Shown piece by piece: positions 8,828-20,478 of a stretch of 64,000 nt of DNA. Origin of the DNA: CAVRQM01 sp963732775 (lineage in GTDB: Bacteria; Pseudomonadota; Alphaproteobacteria; Acetobacterales; Acetobacteraceae); assembly GCA_963732775.1 (NCBI GenBank), contig CAVTAR010000001.1:1922001-1986000 (forward strand), read 5' to 3'. Each line of letters starts with the position of its first letter. Within the stretch, counting starts at the first letter, position 1. A program made the translations under genes and the position numbers. The notes under the pieces are model-generated. The model was given only the letters and a program-made list of their open reading frames with translations. It had not been told where the DNA came from and ran no database searches.

Positions 8828-9151
8828 GGGTAGCCGTAACCGTATGGCGACGGCGGACGCAGCGCCGGCAGCCGGGACGGCGGCGGATAGGGTCGGGGCG
8901 CGTAGCCGTAGGCGGCCGGCCCGGGATAGCCGGGCGCGTAGGGAAAGGGTGCCGGCACCGCGGCGTAGTACCGGCGGCGCGCCATACAGCGGCGGCGGAA
9001 TCACGACGTCGTCCTGCCCCTGCCCGCCACCGTAGTCGCGATCGTCGGCGCTGCGCGAGCCGTAGCCGTCGCCGTGCTGCTCGGCATGGGCCGTGGCGGC
9101 GGCCAACGCCAGCGCGCCCGCCAGCAGCCAAGACCTCGTGTTGCTCCGCAT
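8803..9151 (-). CDS. Secreted Pro/Tyr/Gly-rich small protein (frame interrupted)
   Basis: Begins MRSNTRSWLLAGALALAAAT with a clear signal peptide (cleavage expected after AHA), ATG 9151 behind GAGGATGCG. The mature part starts EQHGDGYGSRSADDRDYGGG and continues IPPPLYGA; after a frame change near 8975 it becomes YAPGYPGPAAYGYAPRPYPP and ends PYGYGYPYPPPPPW. Low-complexity, probably envelope-associated, function unknown. Its 3' end overlaps the purK 3' end by 25 bp. Composition resembles short proline/tyrosine-rich outer-surface proteins, but no named family is recognised. Confidence 0.6.
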
Positions 9152-9278
9152 CGCATCCTCGTCACTCACACCGCGCTATCTAGGCACGCCGAGACGCGGT
9201 GGCGACGACATGGACGCCCATGAACTACTTCGTTACATGGCCCGGGCCGCGATCGGCTACGGGTCGAGGCGGGAAGGC

Positions 9279-11519
<2,241 letters not shown>

Positions 11520-12269
11520 CGGTGCACGCACTCTCCGCCAGGATCGCGCGACCCGGTCGTACAGCGCCGACGCGCGGCGCGGCAACGGGCGGTGCTGCAG
11601 GCCGAAGGCGTCGCGGGCGAGGAAATGGCCGGTCAGCCGCAGGCCGTCGCGCCAATCCGCCGCGCGTCGCCCCGGCGGCCTCGTCCAGCAACAGCGGCGG
11701 CAGCGCGCAGCAGCCGCGCCCGCCAGTCGCCCGGCCGCCGCTGTCGGATACCGCCCGGCCGGTGCGCGGCGAGACGAAGGCGAGGCCGCCGTGCCGCCCG
11801 TCACCGCGCAGGCGGACAGGTCGAGCCCGTAGCCGAGATCGGCCAGCAGCACCGCCTCCCAGCGCACCAGGTCGGCGAGCAGCGGCCGGCCCGTGCCGAC
11901 AGGCGCGCCAGCAGGCGCAGCAGGCCGGCGAACACGCGCGCGATGCGGCTCGCGCTCCGGCAGCGCGCCCTCGGCCACCGCGCAGGCGAGCGCGCAGCAT
12001 GGCCAGCGCCAGCGGATCGTCCATCGCCAGCGCCGCCGGCTGGATGCACCAGTTCGGCGGTCAGGCTGCCGAGCTGGTCGGCGAGCCGCGCGACCCAGCG
12101 CGCCTGCACGAGGTTGCCCGGCTGCCACATCATGCGCCGCGCCCGCGAGACGCCGCCGCGGGCGAGGCCGCGATACGCGCCGTGCGACCTCGGTCATCAC
12201 GGTCGCGATCGCGTCGCCCTCGCCGAACGGCCGGGCGTCCAGCACGATGGCAGGCGCCTCCCACTGCAT
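11520..12269 (-). CDS. recO: DNA repair protein RecO (frame interrupted)
   Basis: About 248-residue RecO, the recombination mediator that loads RecA with RecR. From ATG 12269: MQWEAPAIVLDARPFGEGDA then IATVMTEV, matching the RecO OB-fold start; later WQPGNLVQARWVARLADQLG, DLVRWEAVLLADLGYGLDLS and RDGLRLTGHFLARDAFGLQH. Several frame changes between 11540 and 12200. The stop could not be placed; it should lie at the parC start. The ATG overlaps the TGA of the upstream lysR gene (TGATG). recO before parC is a common alphaproteobacterial order. Confidence 0.82.
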
Positions 12270-13198
12270 CAGCCGCCGGCCGCCAGCAGGTGCGCGAACA
12301 GCCATTGCGCGGCCGGTCGCAACGGCTGGTCGGCACGGTGGGCCACGTGCATCGCGAGGCGCACCCGCCCGCCCGCGCCCTCCCACGCCTCGGGTCGGAT
12401 CGCGCGCAGCCGGCCGCGCCGCAGGTCGTCGGCCACCATCGGGCGCGGCATGTTGCCCCAGCCGAGCCCGGCGCGGAGCAGCGCGTGCTTGGCGCCGAGG
12501 TCGCCGAGCCGCCAGGTGCGCGTCGACAGCACGCCATGGTCCGGGCTGTTGCCGCCGCCGGCGCGGTCGGTCAGCACGAGCTGGACGTGCTGGCGCAGCG
12601 TCTCGGTCGGGATCGGCGGCGGCTCCGCGGCGAGCGGGTGGCCAGGCGCCACCACGGGCAGCAACTCGACGCTCGCCACCTCGGCGATGCGCAGCGCGGC
12701 GTCGGCGCCACCGACCATGGCGAGCAGGCCGAGCGTGCAGACCTGTTCGCGCACGAGGCGGGTGGCGGCGTCCAGCGGCTCGACGTAGAGGCGGGTGGAC
12801 ACGGTGGGGAACCGCGCGCTGAACGCGCCGAGGGCGGCGACCAGCAGCGGCAGCGGAAACAGCGCGTCCGCCGCGATGGCGAGTTCCGGCTCCAGCCCGC
12901 CGACGATGCCCCGCGCCTGGGCCCGGAAGGCGCTCATCTCCTCGGCGATGCGGCGCGCCCGGGGCAGCAGGGCGCGGCCGGCCTCGCTCAGCACGGGACG
13001 GTAGCCGGCGCGGTCGAACAGCTCGGTGCCGACCTGCTCCTCCAGCCGCTGCATGGCGTAGGTGACGGCCGACTGCGCCCGGTTGAGCGCCCGGGCCGCC
13101 CCGGAGAAGCTGCCCTGCTCGACCACGGCGAGCAGGACGCGGATGTGGTCGAGCGAGATGCCCTCGGCCGAAATCATCTGCCGCCCGGATGAAGCCAT
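12269..13198 (-). CDS. LysR-family transcriptional regulator
   Basis: 309-residue LysR regulator. The N-terminal winged helix-turn-helix is typical: ISLDHIRVLLAVVEQGSFSG, AARALNRAQSAVTYAMQRLE, EQVGTELFDRAGYRPVLSEA. A type-2 periplasmic-binding-protein-like effector domain follows (from about residue 95), with GLLAMVGGADAALRIAEVAS and WGNMPRPMVADDL. No frame breaks. It reads away from the sorbosone-dehydrogenase-like gene at 13329, so it may control that gene, as divergent LysR genes often do; the target and ligand are not known. Its stop overlaps recO, an unusual regulator-repair gene coupling. Confidence 0.9.
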   Translation of the reverse strand: MASSGRQMISAEGISLDHIRVLLAVVEQGSFSGAARALNRAQSAVTYAMQRLEEQVGTELFDRAGYRPVLSEAGRALLPRARRIAEEMSAFRAQARGIVGGLEPELAIAADALFPLPLLVAALGAFSARFPTVSTRLYVEPLDAATRLVREQVCTLGLLAMVGGADAALRIAEVASVELLPVVAPGHPLAAEPPPIPTETLRQHVQLVLTDRAGGGNSPDHGVLSTRTWRLGDLGAKHALLRAGLGWGNMPRPMVADDLRRGRLRAIRPEAWEGAGGRVRLAMHVAHRADQPLRPAAQWLFAHLLAAGG

Positions 13199-13328
13199 GC
13201 AGAACTCTATCGGTTCCTAGGCCTCGCGAATACCGGCCGCCTTCCCCATGCCGCGGACGAACCGAGGCGCTCCGGCGCGCGTTCCGTTCTCCGAAGGCCT
13301 CCAGACCGCCACAGCAGGCTTGAACATC

Positions 13329-14657
13329 ATGCGCCTTATCTTCACGGCCCCGATCCTGCTCGCGGCGGCGGCGCTGCTGGCCGGGTGCGGAGACACGGCC
13401 ACCCAGGCCGTCTCGGCCGGCTTCGGACCCACCCCGACGCTGCCGCCGCCGCACCCGACGCTGCTGCCGACGTTCGTGGTGGCACCCGCCAAGGGGTGGG
13501 CGGCAGGCGCGATGCCGACCGCGGCACCCGGGCTGCGCGTCTCCCTGGTCGCCGACGGCCTCGACCACCCCCGCAACGTCTACGTCCTGCCCAACGGCGA
13601 CGTGCTGGCGGTGGAGACCAATGCCCCGCCCCGGCCGGCGGAGGGCACCGGGATCAAGGGCTGGTTCGCGCGCCTGCTGATGCGGCGGGCGGGCGCCGTC
13701 ACGCCGAGCGCCAACCGCATCGTCCTGTTGCGCGAGGGCCAGGACGGTGCCGCGCCGACGCGGACGGTGTTCCTGGCCGGACTGAACTCGTCCTATGGCG
13801 TGGCACTGGTCGGCGGCGACTTGTACGTGGCCGACACCGACGCGCTGCTGCGCTTTGCCTACCACGACGGCGACACCAGCATCACCGCGCCCGCCACCAG
13901 GGTGGTCGACCTGCCGGCCGGGCCGCGCAACCACCACTGGACCAAGAACGTGGTGGCCAGCGCCGACGGGACGAAGCTGTACGTGAGCGTCGGCTCCAAC
14001 AGCAACGTCGGGGAGAACGGCATCGCCGCCGAGGCGGGCCGGGCATCGATCTGGGAGGTGGACGCCCGCACCGGCGCCCACCGCATCCTGGCGACCGGCC
14101 TCCGCAACCCCAACGGCCTCGCCATCGAGCCCACGACCGGCGCGCTGTGGACGGCGGTGAACGAGCGCGACGAGATCGGCAGCGACCTGGTCCCCGACTA
14201 CATGACGGCGGTGCGGGATGGCGGCTTCTACGGCTGGCCGTACAGCTACTACGGCCAGCACGTCGATGCGCGGGCGAGGCCGCAGCGGCCGGACCTGGTG
14301 GCCGCCGCCATCCCGCCGGACTACGCGCTCGGCGCGCATACCGCCTCGCTGGGCCTCGCGTTCTGCGGCGCGGCGGGGCTGCCCGCACCGTTCGCCGAGG
14401 GCGCGTTCGTGGGCCAGCACGGGTCGTGGAACCGCCGCCCGCCGAGCGGCTACAAGGTGGTGTTCGTCCCGTTCGAGGGCGGCAGGCCGCACGGCGCGCC
14501 GCTCGACGTGCTGACCGGCTTCCTCGACCAGGACGGCGATGCGCGCGGCCGCCCGGTCGGCGTGGCCTGCGACGGGCGCGGCGGGCTGCTGGTCGCCGAC
14601 GACGTCGGCAACCGCGTGTGGCGGGTTTCCGGCGCACAGCAGACGGCGCAGCGATAG
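13329..14657 (+). CDS. L-sorbosone/PQQ-type sugar dehydrogenase-like lipoprotein
   Basis: 442-residue exported protein. Lipobox signal MRLIFTAPILLAAAALLAGC predicts an acylated Cys at residue 20. A six-bladed beta-propeller of the soluble glucose/sorbosone dehydrogenase type follows: LVADGLDHPRNVYVLPNGDV, HHWTKNVVASADGTKLYVSV, ATGLRNPNGLAIEPTTGALW and FVGQHGSWNRRPPSGYKVVF are typical. Characterised relatives oxidise sorbosone or other sugars with PQQ, donating to the respiratory chain. ATG 13329 is used because the signal peptide starts there. Intact frame. Divergent from lysR. Substrate not determinable. Confidence 0.8.
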   Translation: MRLIFTAPILLAAAALLAGCGDTATQAVSAGFGPTPTLPPPHPTLLPTFVVAPAKGWAAGAMPTAAPGLRVSLVADGLDHPRNVYVLPNGDVLAVETNAPPRPAEGTGIKGWFARLLMRRAGAVTPSANRIVLLREGQDGAAPTRTVFLAGLNSSYGVALVGGDLYVADTDALLRFAYHDGDTSITAPATRVVDLPAGPRNHHWTKNVVASADGTKLYVSVGSNSNVGENGIAAEAGRASIWEVDARTGAHRILATGLRNPNGLAIEPTTGALWTAVNERDEIGSDLVPDYMTAVRDGGFYGWPYSYYGQHVDARARPQRPDLVAAAIPPDYALGAHTASLGLAFCGAAGLPAPFAEGAFVGQHGSWNRRPPSGYKVVFVPFEGGRPHGAPLDVLTGFLDQDGDARGRPVGVACDGRGGLLVADDVGNRVWRVSGAQQTAQR

Positions 14658-14824
14658 GGCGGACGAGCCGACCATCGACCGGCTGCGGAGGGCGCTCCGG
14701 ACCGGCTGTCGGCCAGGAACCTTGCGGGCCGGCTTCGGTTATGCCGGTGCGGCGGCGCGGCTACGATGTCGGAGCGGCCGCAACAACAACAGGCCGCCCC
14801 ACGAAGGGCGCCACGGGAGGCAAC

Positions 14825-16376
14825 TTGGCCCATCACGGATCAGCACTGCGGCGCGGCGGCGTCGCAATCCTCGTCGTCTTCTGCGGCGCGCTGGGCGCGC
14901 GAGCCCAGGCCGCGGGTCCGCGCGAGGTGCCCGCCGTCGTCGGCCCGGTCGGCGGGGACACGCCGGCCAACCATCCGTTCAATGCGGCCGCCTATCAGGT
15001 CCGTCCCATCGACCTGTCGCAGCGCGGCTATCGCGAGGACGAGTACTTCCTGAGCGGCACCGCCCGCGTGTATCAGTACCGACAGCGTCGCGGATCCGCT
15101 CGACACCGGCGTCACCGTGCTCAGGAAGGGTCCGTACACGAACCGCATCCTGGTGCGCCGTCCGCTCAGCCCGGTCCGCTTCAGCGGCAACGTCATCATC
15201 GAGATCCTGAACGCCACCAACGACTACGACCTGCCGATCTTCTGGTCCTACGACAACAAGTTCTTCACCAGCCGGGGCGACGTCTGGATCGGCATCACCG
15301 GCAAGCCCGTTGCCATCGCCGGCCTCAAGCAGTTCAACCCGGGTCGCTACGCCGCGCTGTCCTGGGCCAACCCCAATCCGCACGAGACCGACAAGACCTG
15401 TCCCGTGCTGTCATCCATCGTCGGCGGCGCGTCGCACGCGACCGAGGACGGCCTGCTGTGGGACGTGCTGAGCCAGACCGCCGCACTGGTGCGCAGCGAC
15501 GCCGCAGCCAACCCGCTGCGCGGCTACGCCGTGCGCGCGGTCTATGCCGCCGGCTATTCGCAGAGCGCCATCGACCTCGTGCCCTACATCAATGCGATCG
15601 CGCCGCGCAGCCCCGGCGGGCCAATCTTCGACGGCTATCTCGTGGGCGCCGGCTTCGGCATCGAGGCGCCGCTCAACCAGTGCAGCACGGCGCCGCCGGC
15701 CGGCGATCCGCGCAACGTGCTGCATTCGCCCGACGCCGCCATCGTCGACGTGCAGTCGCAGACCGACTACCGCTTTGCGCGGCAGGCGTACCGGCCCGAT
15801 GGCGACGCCGCGGACGACCGCTACCGCCTATACGAGGTCGCCGGCCCGTCCCACGTTGTCGTGCAGCAGACCACCTCGGCGCCGGACGCGACCGACACGC
15901 ACGCGGCGGGCGGGACGACGCTGATCGAGGACTTCGCGACCTGCGAGCCCGGCACCCGGCTCAGCAACTTCCCCGGCAGCTACGGGCTCGACATCGGCTT
16001 CGACCAGCTCGAGCGATGGGTGCGCCGCGGCATCTCGCCGCCGCACGCGCCGCTGATCGCCGCCACCGGGACCGCGCCCGCGCTGGTCACGACCCTCGAT
16101 GCGTACGGCAACGGCGTCGGCGGCGTGCGCGCGCCGGAGCTCGACGCGCCGGTCGCGACCTATACCGAGAGCACGGGCAGCACGAGCCTGAACTGCTCGC
16201 TGTCCGGCCATGTCGTGCCGCTCGGCGAGGCCGAGTTGCAGCGCCTGTATCCGAGCCCGCAGCGCTACCGCGCCCAGTTCGTGCAGGCCACGCTGGCGAT
16301 CGCGAGAGAGGGCTTCCTCACGCCGGACGACGCGACCCGGGCGATCGAGAAGGCGTTCCGCCGCGAATTGCCCTGA
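14825..16376 (+). CDS. Secreted alpha/beta-hydrolase domain protein (one frame break)
   Basis: About 517-residue exported protein of the alpha/beta hydrolase domain group (Abhydrolase_10-like). TTG start at 14825 follows a strong GGGAGG site 4 nt ahead; the signal peptide AILVVFCGALGARAQA comes next. The nucleophile elbow is AAGYSQSAIDL (Ser near base 15560); a late HVVV segment may supply the His. One extra C at about 15077 (tac-c-gac) splits the frame between SGTARVYQY and DSVADPLDTGVTVL. Function in the family is poorly defined (esterase-like). Same strand as the upstream dehydrogenase, 167 bp gap. Confidence 0.7.
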
Positions 16377-16405
16377 GACGCGACGCCACCCGGCCGGCGG
16401 GCGCG

Positions 16406-17818
16406 TCAGTCCCGCCGACCGATCGTGGCGAACGCGCATCCCGCGCCGGCCAGCGCGCACCCGGCAGAGGCAAGCGCCGTCATCCGGAACGCGGCAATCA
16501 GCCCCGCCGCCGTCGCGGGGCCGGGCTGGCCGAACGCGTCGGCACCCGGTGGCGCGGCCGGGATGTGCGCGTGGAACACCGCCAGGAACAGCACGCCCAG
16601 CACGGCCACCGCCAGCAGACCCGCGATCCGCGCCACCGCGTTATTGACGCCTGACGCGACCCCGGCATGGCCGCCCGGCACCGCGCCCATCACCACCGTG
16701 GTGAGCGGGGCGACACTGATCGTCATGCCGAGGCCGAGCACGACCATGGCCGGCAGCAGGCCGCGCCAGTAGGGCGTGGCGAGCCCCGGCAGCGCCAGCA
16801 GCGCGAGCCCGGCCGCGGCGATCAGCGGCCCGGCCGTCAGCATGTTCCGCGCGCCGAAGCGGTCCGACAGGCGCCCCGTCCAGCGCGACAAGCCACCCAT
16901 GATGACCGAGAAGGGCAGCAGCGACAGCCCAGCCTCGGTGGCCGACCAGCCGCGCGCCCGGATCAGCTCGAACGGCAGGAAGAACAGCACGCCGACCAGC
17001 GCGAAGTACAGCAGCAGCGTCAGCAGGTTCGCCCCCGTGAAGTCGCGCGAACGGAACACCTCGAGCGGCACCATCGGGTGCGCGGCGCGGCGCTCGACGG
17101 CGACGAACCCGGCCAGCACCGCGATGCCCGCCGCCACCGGGCCGAGCGTGCGCCAGGACAGCAAGCCGGCGGCCGGCGCCTCGGTGAGGCCGAAGGTGAG
17201 CAGGCCCAGGCCCAGTGCCGCGAGCGCCGCCCCGGCGAAATCGAGGCGGCCGGTGGCGTCCGGATCGCGGCTTTCGGCGATAGCGCGGGCGAACCACAGC
17301 GCGCCGGCCGCGAGCGGCACGTTGATGAGGAAGATCGCCCGCCAGGAGACGTGGTCGACCAGCCAGCCGCCCAGCACCGGGCCGAGGGCGGTGGTGATCA
17401 CCGCCGCCCCGGCCCAGGTGCCGATCGCCTGGCCGCGCCGCGCCGGCTCGAACGCGGCGCCGATCACGGCAAGGCTGCTCGGCACCAGCAACGCGGCGCC
17501 CACGCCCTGGATGGCGCGCGCCGCGATCAGCGCCGCCGGTCCGGGTGCCGCGCCGCAGCCGACCGAGGCCAGCGTGAACACCCCGATGCCGGCCACGAAC
17601 ACCCGCCTGCGGCCGATGCGGTCGCCGAGCGCGCCGCCGATCAGCAGCAGCGCGCCCAGGCAGAGCATGTAGGCATCGACGATCCACTGCGCCGCGGCGA
17701 TGCCGGCGCCAAGGTCGCGCTGCATCGCCGGCATCGCCACGTTGACCACGGTGCCGTCGATGAACGCCATGGCCGAGCCCAGGATGGTCGCGCCAAGGAT
17801 CTTCGTTTCGGTATTCAT
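16406..17818 (-). CDS. MFS multidrug efflux transporter, DHA2 (14-TM) family
   Basis: 470-residue inner-membrane drug:H+ antiporter-type protein. TM1 motif MAFIDGTVVNVAMPAM, QWIVDAYMLCLGALLLIGGA, motif A GALGDRIGRRRVFVAGIGVF and motif C GPVLGGWLVDHVSWRAIFLI identify the DHA2/EmrB-QacA group. Intact frame, ATG 17818. It follows the Rieske gene by 43 bp on the same strand and may be the last gene of the transcript that begins with the E1alpha gene. Substrate unknown. Confidence 0.88.
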   Translation of the reverse strand: MNTETKILGATILGSAMAFIDGTVVNVAMPAMQRDLGAGIAAAQWIVDAYMLCLGALLLIGGALGDRIGRRRVFVAGIGVFTLASVGCGAAPGPAALIAARAIQGVGAALLVPSSLAVIGAAFEPARRGQAIGTWAGAAVITTALGPVLGGWLVDHVSWRAIFLINVPLAAGALWFARAIAESRDPDATGRLDFAGAALAALGLGLLTFGLTEAPAAGLLSWRTLGPVAAGIAVLAGFVAVERRAAHPMVPLEVFRSRDFTGANLLTLLLYFALVGVLFFLPFELIRARGWSATEAGLSLLPFSVIMGGLSRWTGRLSDRFGARNMLTAGPLIAAAGLALLALPGLATPYWRGLLPAMVVLGLGMTISVAPLTTVVMGAVPGGHAGVASGVNNAVARIAGLLAVAVLGVLFLAVFHAHIPAAPPGADAFGQPGPATAAGLIAAFRMTALASAGCALAGAGCAFATIGRRD

Positions 17819-17861
17819 TGCGCCTGTCCGCCGCCTCGGGCTCGGGGGACGAACGCGGACT

Positions 17862-18185
17862 TCAGCCCGTCATCCGCACCAGCACCGCGTCGCCCTCGAC
17901 CCGCACCGGGAACACCCGCACAGGCGCGTCGGCTGGGGCGCACAGCGCCTTGCCGGTGCGCACATCGAAACGGGCGGCGTGCAGCGGGCATTCCACCGCG
18001 CCGCCCTCGAGCCAGCCGTCGGTCAGCAGCGCGTACTCGTGCGTGCACTCGTTGCTGGTCGCGTGCCAGCTGCCGTCGTCGAGGTGGAACACGGCCAGGC
18101 TCGTGCGCCCCACCTCCACGGCGCGCATTTCGCCCGCCGGCAGGTCCGCCGTGGTCGCCCGCACCCAGCCATCCGCGTCGCTCAT
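17862..18185 (-). CDS. Rieske [2Fe-2S] ferredoxin
   Basis: 107-residue single-domain Rieske ferredoxin, the electron carrier type used with non-heme oxygenases. Cluster ligands are CTHEYALL (Cys, His) and CPLHAARFD (Cys, His), separated by 15 residues. ATG 18185 lies 15 bp after the E2 gene stop, so co-transcription is likely. No oxygenase or reductase is adjacent, so its partner is unknown. Cytosolic. Confidence 0.9.
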   Translation of the reverse strand: MSDADGWVRATTADLPAGEMRAVEVGRTSLAVFHLDDGSWHATSNECTHEYALLTDGWLEGGAVECPLHAARFDVRTGKALCAPADAPVRVFPVRVEGDAVLVRMTG

Positions 18186-18200
18186 CGCCGCTCCCGTCGC

Positions 18201-19326
18201 TCAGGCGGCGGCGAGGAAGTCGCGCACCAGCCGGTTCACCTCTTCGGAGCGCTCGATGTGCACCATGTGGCCCGCGCCGGGAAGCACGTGCCGCCGCGTC
18301 TCCGGCAGGGTATCGGCCTGCGAGGCCGGGATGATGCGGTCCGCAGCTCCCCAGATCGCCTGCACCGGCACCCCGATCGCAGCAAGCCGGTCGCGCAGCA
18401 CGGTCGCCTGCCGGCCATCGGGAAAGCAGGCATCGGCGATGGTGCGCAGCGCCGCCTCCACGCCGTCGAGGCGTTTGTAGCGCAGCAGGTCCTCCACCAT
18501 GTCGCGCTCACGAGCGTCGGGTCGGCAAACAGCGCATCCACGGCCGCCTTCATCTCGCGCCGGCGGTCGGCGGCGACGAAGCCGTCGATGTAGTCCACGT
18601 TGATCTCCGCGCCGAGCCCGGCCGGAGCACACCAGCGTCACCGAGGCGACGCGCTCCGGCATCATCGAGCGCCAGTTGCAGCGCGATCGCGCCGCCCAGC
18701 GAATGCCCGGCCACATGCGCGCGGGGCAGCGCCAGCGCGTCCATCGCCTCAGCGCACCGCGCGGCCAGCGCCGCCGCGTCGCCGCGCGGCACCGACTTGG
18801 ACGAGCCGCCATGGCCCGGCAGGTCGATCGCCACACCGGCGGTGTCGGCCGCAGGTCGGACTGGTTGAACTGCCAGTTCTGGTAGGTCGCCGCCGAAGCC
18901 ATGGATCAGCAGCAGCGGCGCGCCTCGCCGTCGGCTCCTCCGGGCCCATGTCCAGCACGCGCACCGTCCAGCCCGGCCGCGGGCATGGCCGGCTCCGGCG
19001 GCGGCGGCGCGCGGCGGCCTCGGCCTGGCTGCTTGAGCTGCTCGGTAACGTAGGCGTCGATCTCGGCGTCCGGCACGTCGGCGTCGGCGACCACGCCAGC
19101 AGGGCGCCGACCGGCAGCGTCTCGCCCTCGCCGGCGACGCGGCGGCGCAGGATGCCGGAGACGCGGGGATCTCGAACACGTTGGTGATCTTGCTGGTCTC
19201 GATCTCCAGCAGGTCGTCGCCGGCTTCGACCGGCGCGCCCTCGGCCACCATCCAGGCGTTGACCTTGCCCTCGGTCATGGCGAGGCCCCATTTGGGCATG
19301 CCCACTGGCTTGATCGCGTCGCTCAT
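18201..19326 (-). CDS. Acetoin dehydrogenase E2-like: lipoyl domain fused to alpha/beta hydrolase (frame interrupted)
   Basis: About 374 residues. The N-terminal lipoyl domain (PVGMPKWGLAMTEGKVNAWM, then LLEIETSKITNVFEIPASG with the lipoylated Lys) is followed by a linker and an alpha/beta hydrolase domain: PLLLIHGFGGD, VAIDLPGHGGSSKSV and the nucleophile elbow VAGHSLGGAIALQLAL. This lipoyl-plus-hydrolase layout is that of AcoC-type dihydrolipoamide acetyltransferases. At least six frame changes between 18500 and 19160, e.g. cta-c-cag. ATG 19326 (or 19329) behind GAGGA. Downstream of E1beta and E1alpha in one operon. Confidence 0.78.
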
Positions 19327-19353
19327 CATCGTGTCCTCATGTTGGGGGCGCGG

Positions 19354-19448
19354 CCCTCACCCGGCGCTGCGCGCCACCCTCTCCCGCAGTGCGGGCGAGG
19401 GACGTGCTTCTCCGTCTCCCGCACTCCGGGCGAGGGCCGGGGTGAGGG
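19354..19448. repeat. REP-like nested palindrome in the E1beta-E2 gap
   Basis: Outer arms CCCTCACCCGG (19354) and CCGGGGTGAGGG (19437) are inverted; inside are two further hairpins of the CTCTCCCG / CGGGCGAGGG type (19377-19401 and 19415-19436). This is the familiar CTCTCCC...GGGAGAGGG class of dispersed intergenic palindromes found in many proteobacteria. It fills the 130-bp gap between two otherwise close operon genes and could stabilise or attenuate the mRNA. Confidence 0.7.
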
Positions 19449-19457
19449 TAGCGCCAA

Positions 19458-20466
19458 CTACGCCATCGTCGCCTTCGCCGCCGCGATGATCTGCGCGGTG
19501 CTCGGGATGTAGATGTCCTCCAGCGCCGGGCTGAACGGCACCGGCACGTGCGGCGGCGTGACCATGCGGATCGGGCCCATTCAGCGCCTCGAACGCGTCC
19601 TGCGCCACCAGCGCCGAGATGTCGGTGGCCATGTTGCAGCGCGGGTGCGCCTCGTCGACGATCACCAGCCGTCCGGTGTCCTCGACCGATTCGAGGATGC
19701 TGTCGGTGTCCATCGGCGAGGTGGTGCGCGGGTCGAGCACCGTGCAGCGACACGCCTTGCTTCTTCAGCGCGTCGGCGGCCTCGTTGGCGAGCTTCACCA
19801 TGCGGCCGAGCGCGACGATGGTCACGTCGTCGCCCTCGCGCGTCAGGTTCGCCTCGCCGAAGCGGGATCGTGTACGCCTCGTCCGGCACCTCGTCCATGT
19901 CGTCGTAGAGCATCTTGTGCTCGAAGAAGATCACCGGGTCGTCGTCGCGGATCGCCTGGATCATCAGCCCCTTCGCGTCGTAGGCGTTGGACGGGATGAC
20001 CACCTTCAGGCCGGGAATGTGGGTGAAGATCGGGTACAGGCACTGGCTGTGCTGGCTGGCGGCGCGGAAGCCCGCGCCGTACATGGTGCGGATCACCACC
20101 GGCGTGACCGCGTTGCCGCCGAACATGTAGCGGAACTTGGCCGCCTGGTTGAAGATCTGGTCGAAGCAGACGCCCATGAAGTCGACGAACATCAGGTCGG
20201 CGACCGGCCGCAACCCGGTGGCCGCCGCGCCGATCGGCCGCGCCGATGAAGCCGCTTTCGGTGATCGGCGTATCGAGCACCCGCTCGCGCCCGAACTCCG
20301 CCATCAGCCCCTTGGTCACGCCGAGCGGGCCGCCCCAGGCGTCGTCTTCGCCGGGCGCGCCCTGGCCGCCGGCCACGTCCTCGCCCATCACCACCACGCG
20401 GTGGTCGCGCCGCATTTCCTGGGCCAGCGCCTCGTTGATCGCCTGGCGGAAGGATTTCTTGCTCAT
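19458..20466 (-). CDS. 2-oxoacid/acetoin dehydrogenase E1 component, beta subunit (frame interrupted)
   Basis: About 334-residue transketolase-like beta subunit of a thiamine-diphosphate 2-oxoacid or acetoin dehydrogenase. From ATG 20466: FRQAINEALAQEMRRDHRVV, VMGEDVAGGQGAPGEDDAWG, GVTKGLMAEFGRERVLDTPI, TESGFIGAA, then FVDFMGVCFDQIFNQAAKFR and IPGLKVVIPSNAYDAKGLM. It ends at TAG 19458. Frame changes near 20238 (gcc-g-atc), 19861 (ccg-c-ttc), 19750 (tcg-c-tgc) and 19578, all at codon boundaries. 12 bp downstream of E1alpha. The lipoyl-hydrolase E2 partner points to an acetoin-type complex. Confidence 0.85.
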
Positions 20467-20478
20467 CGCGCGCGCTCC

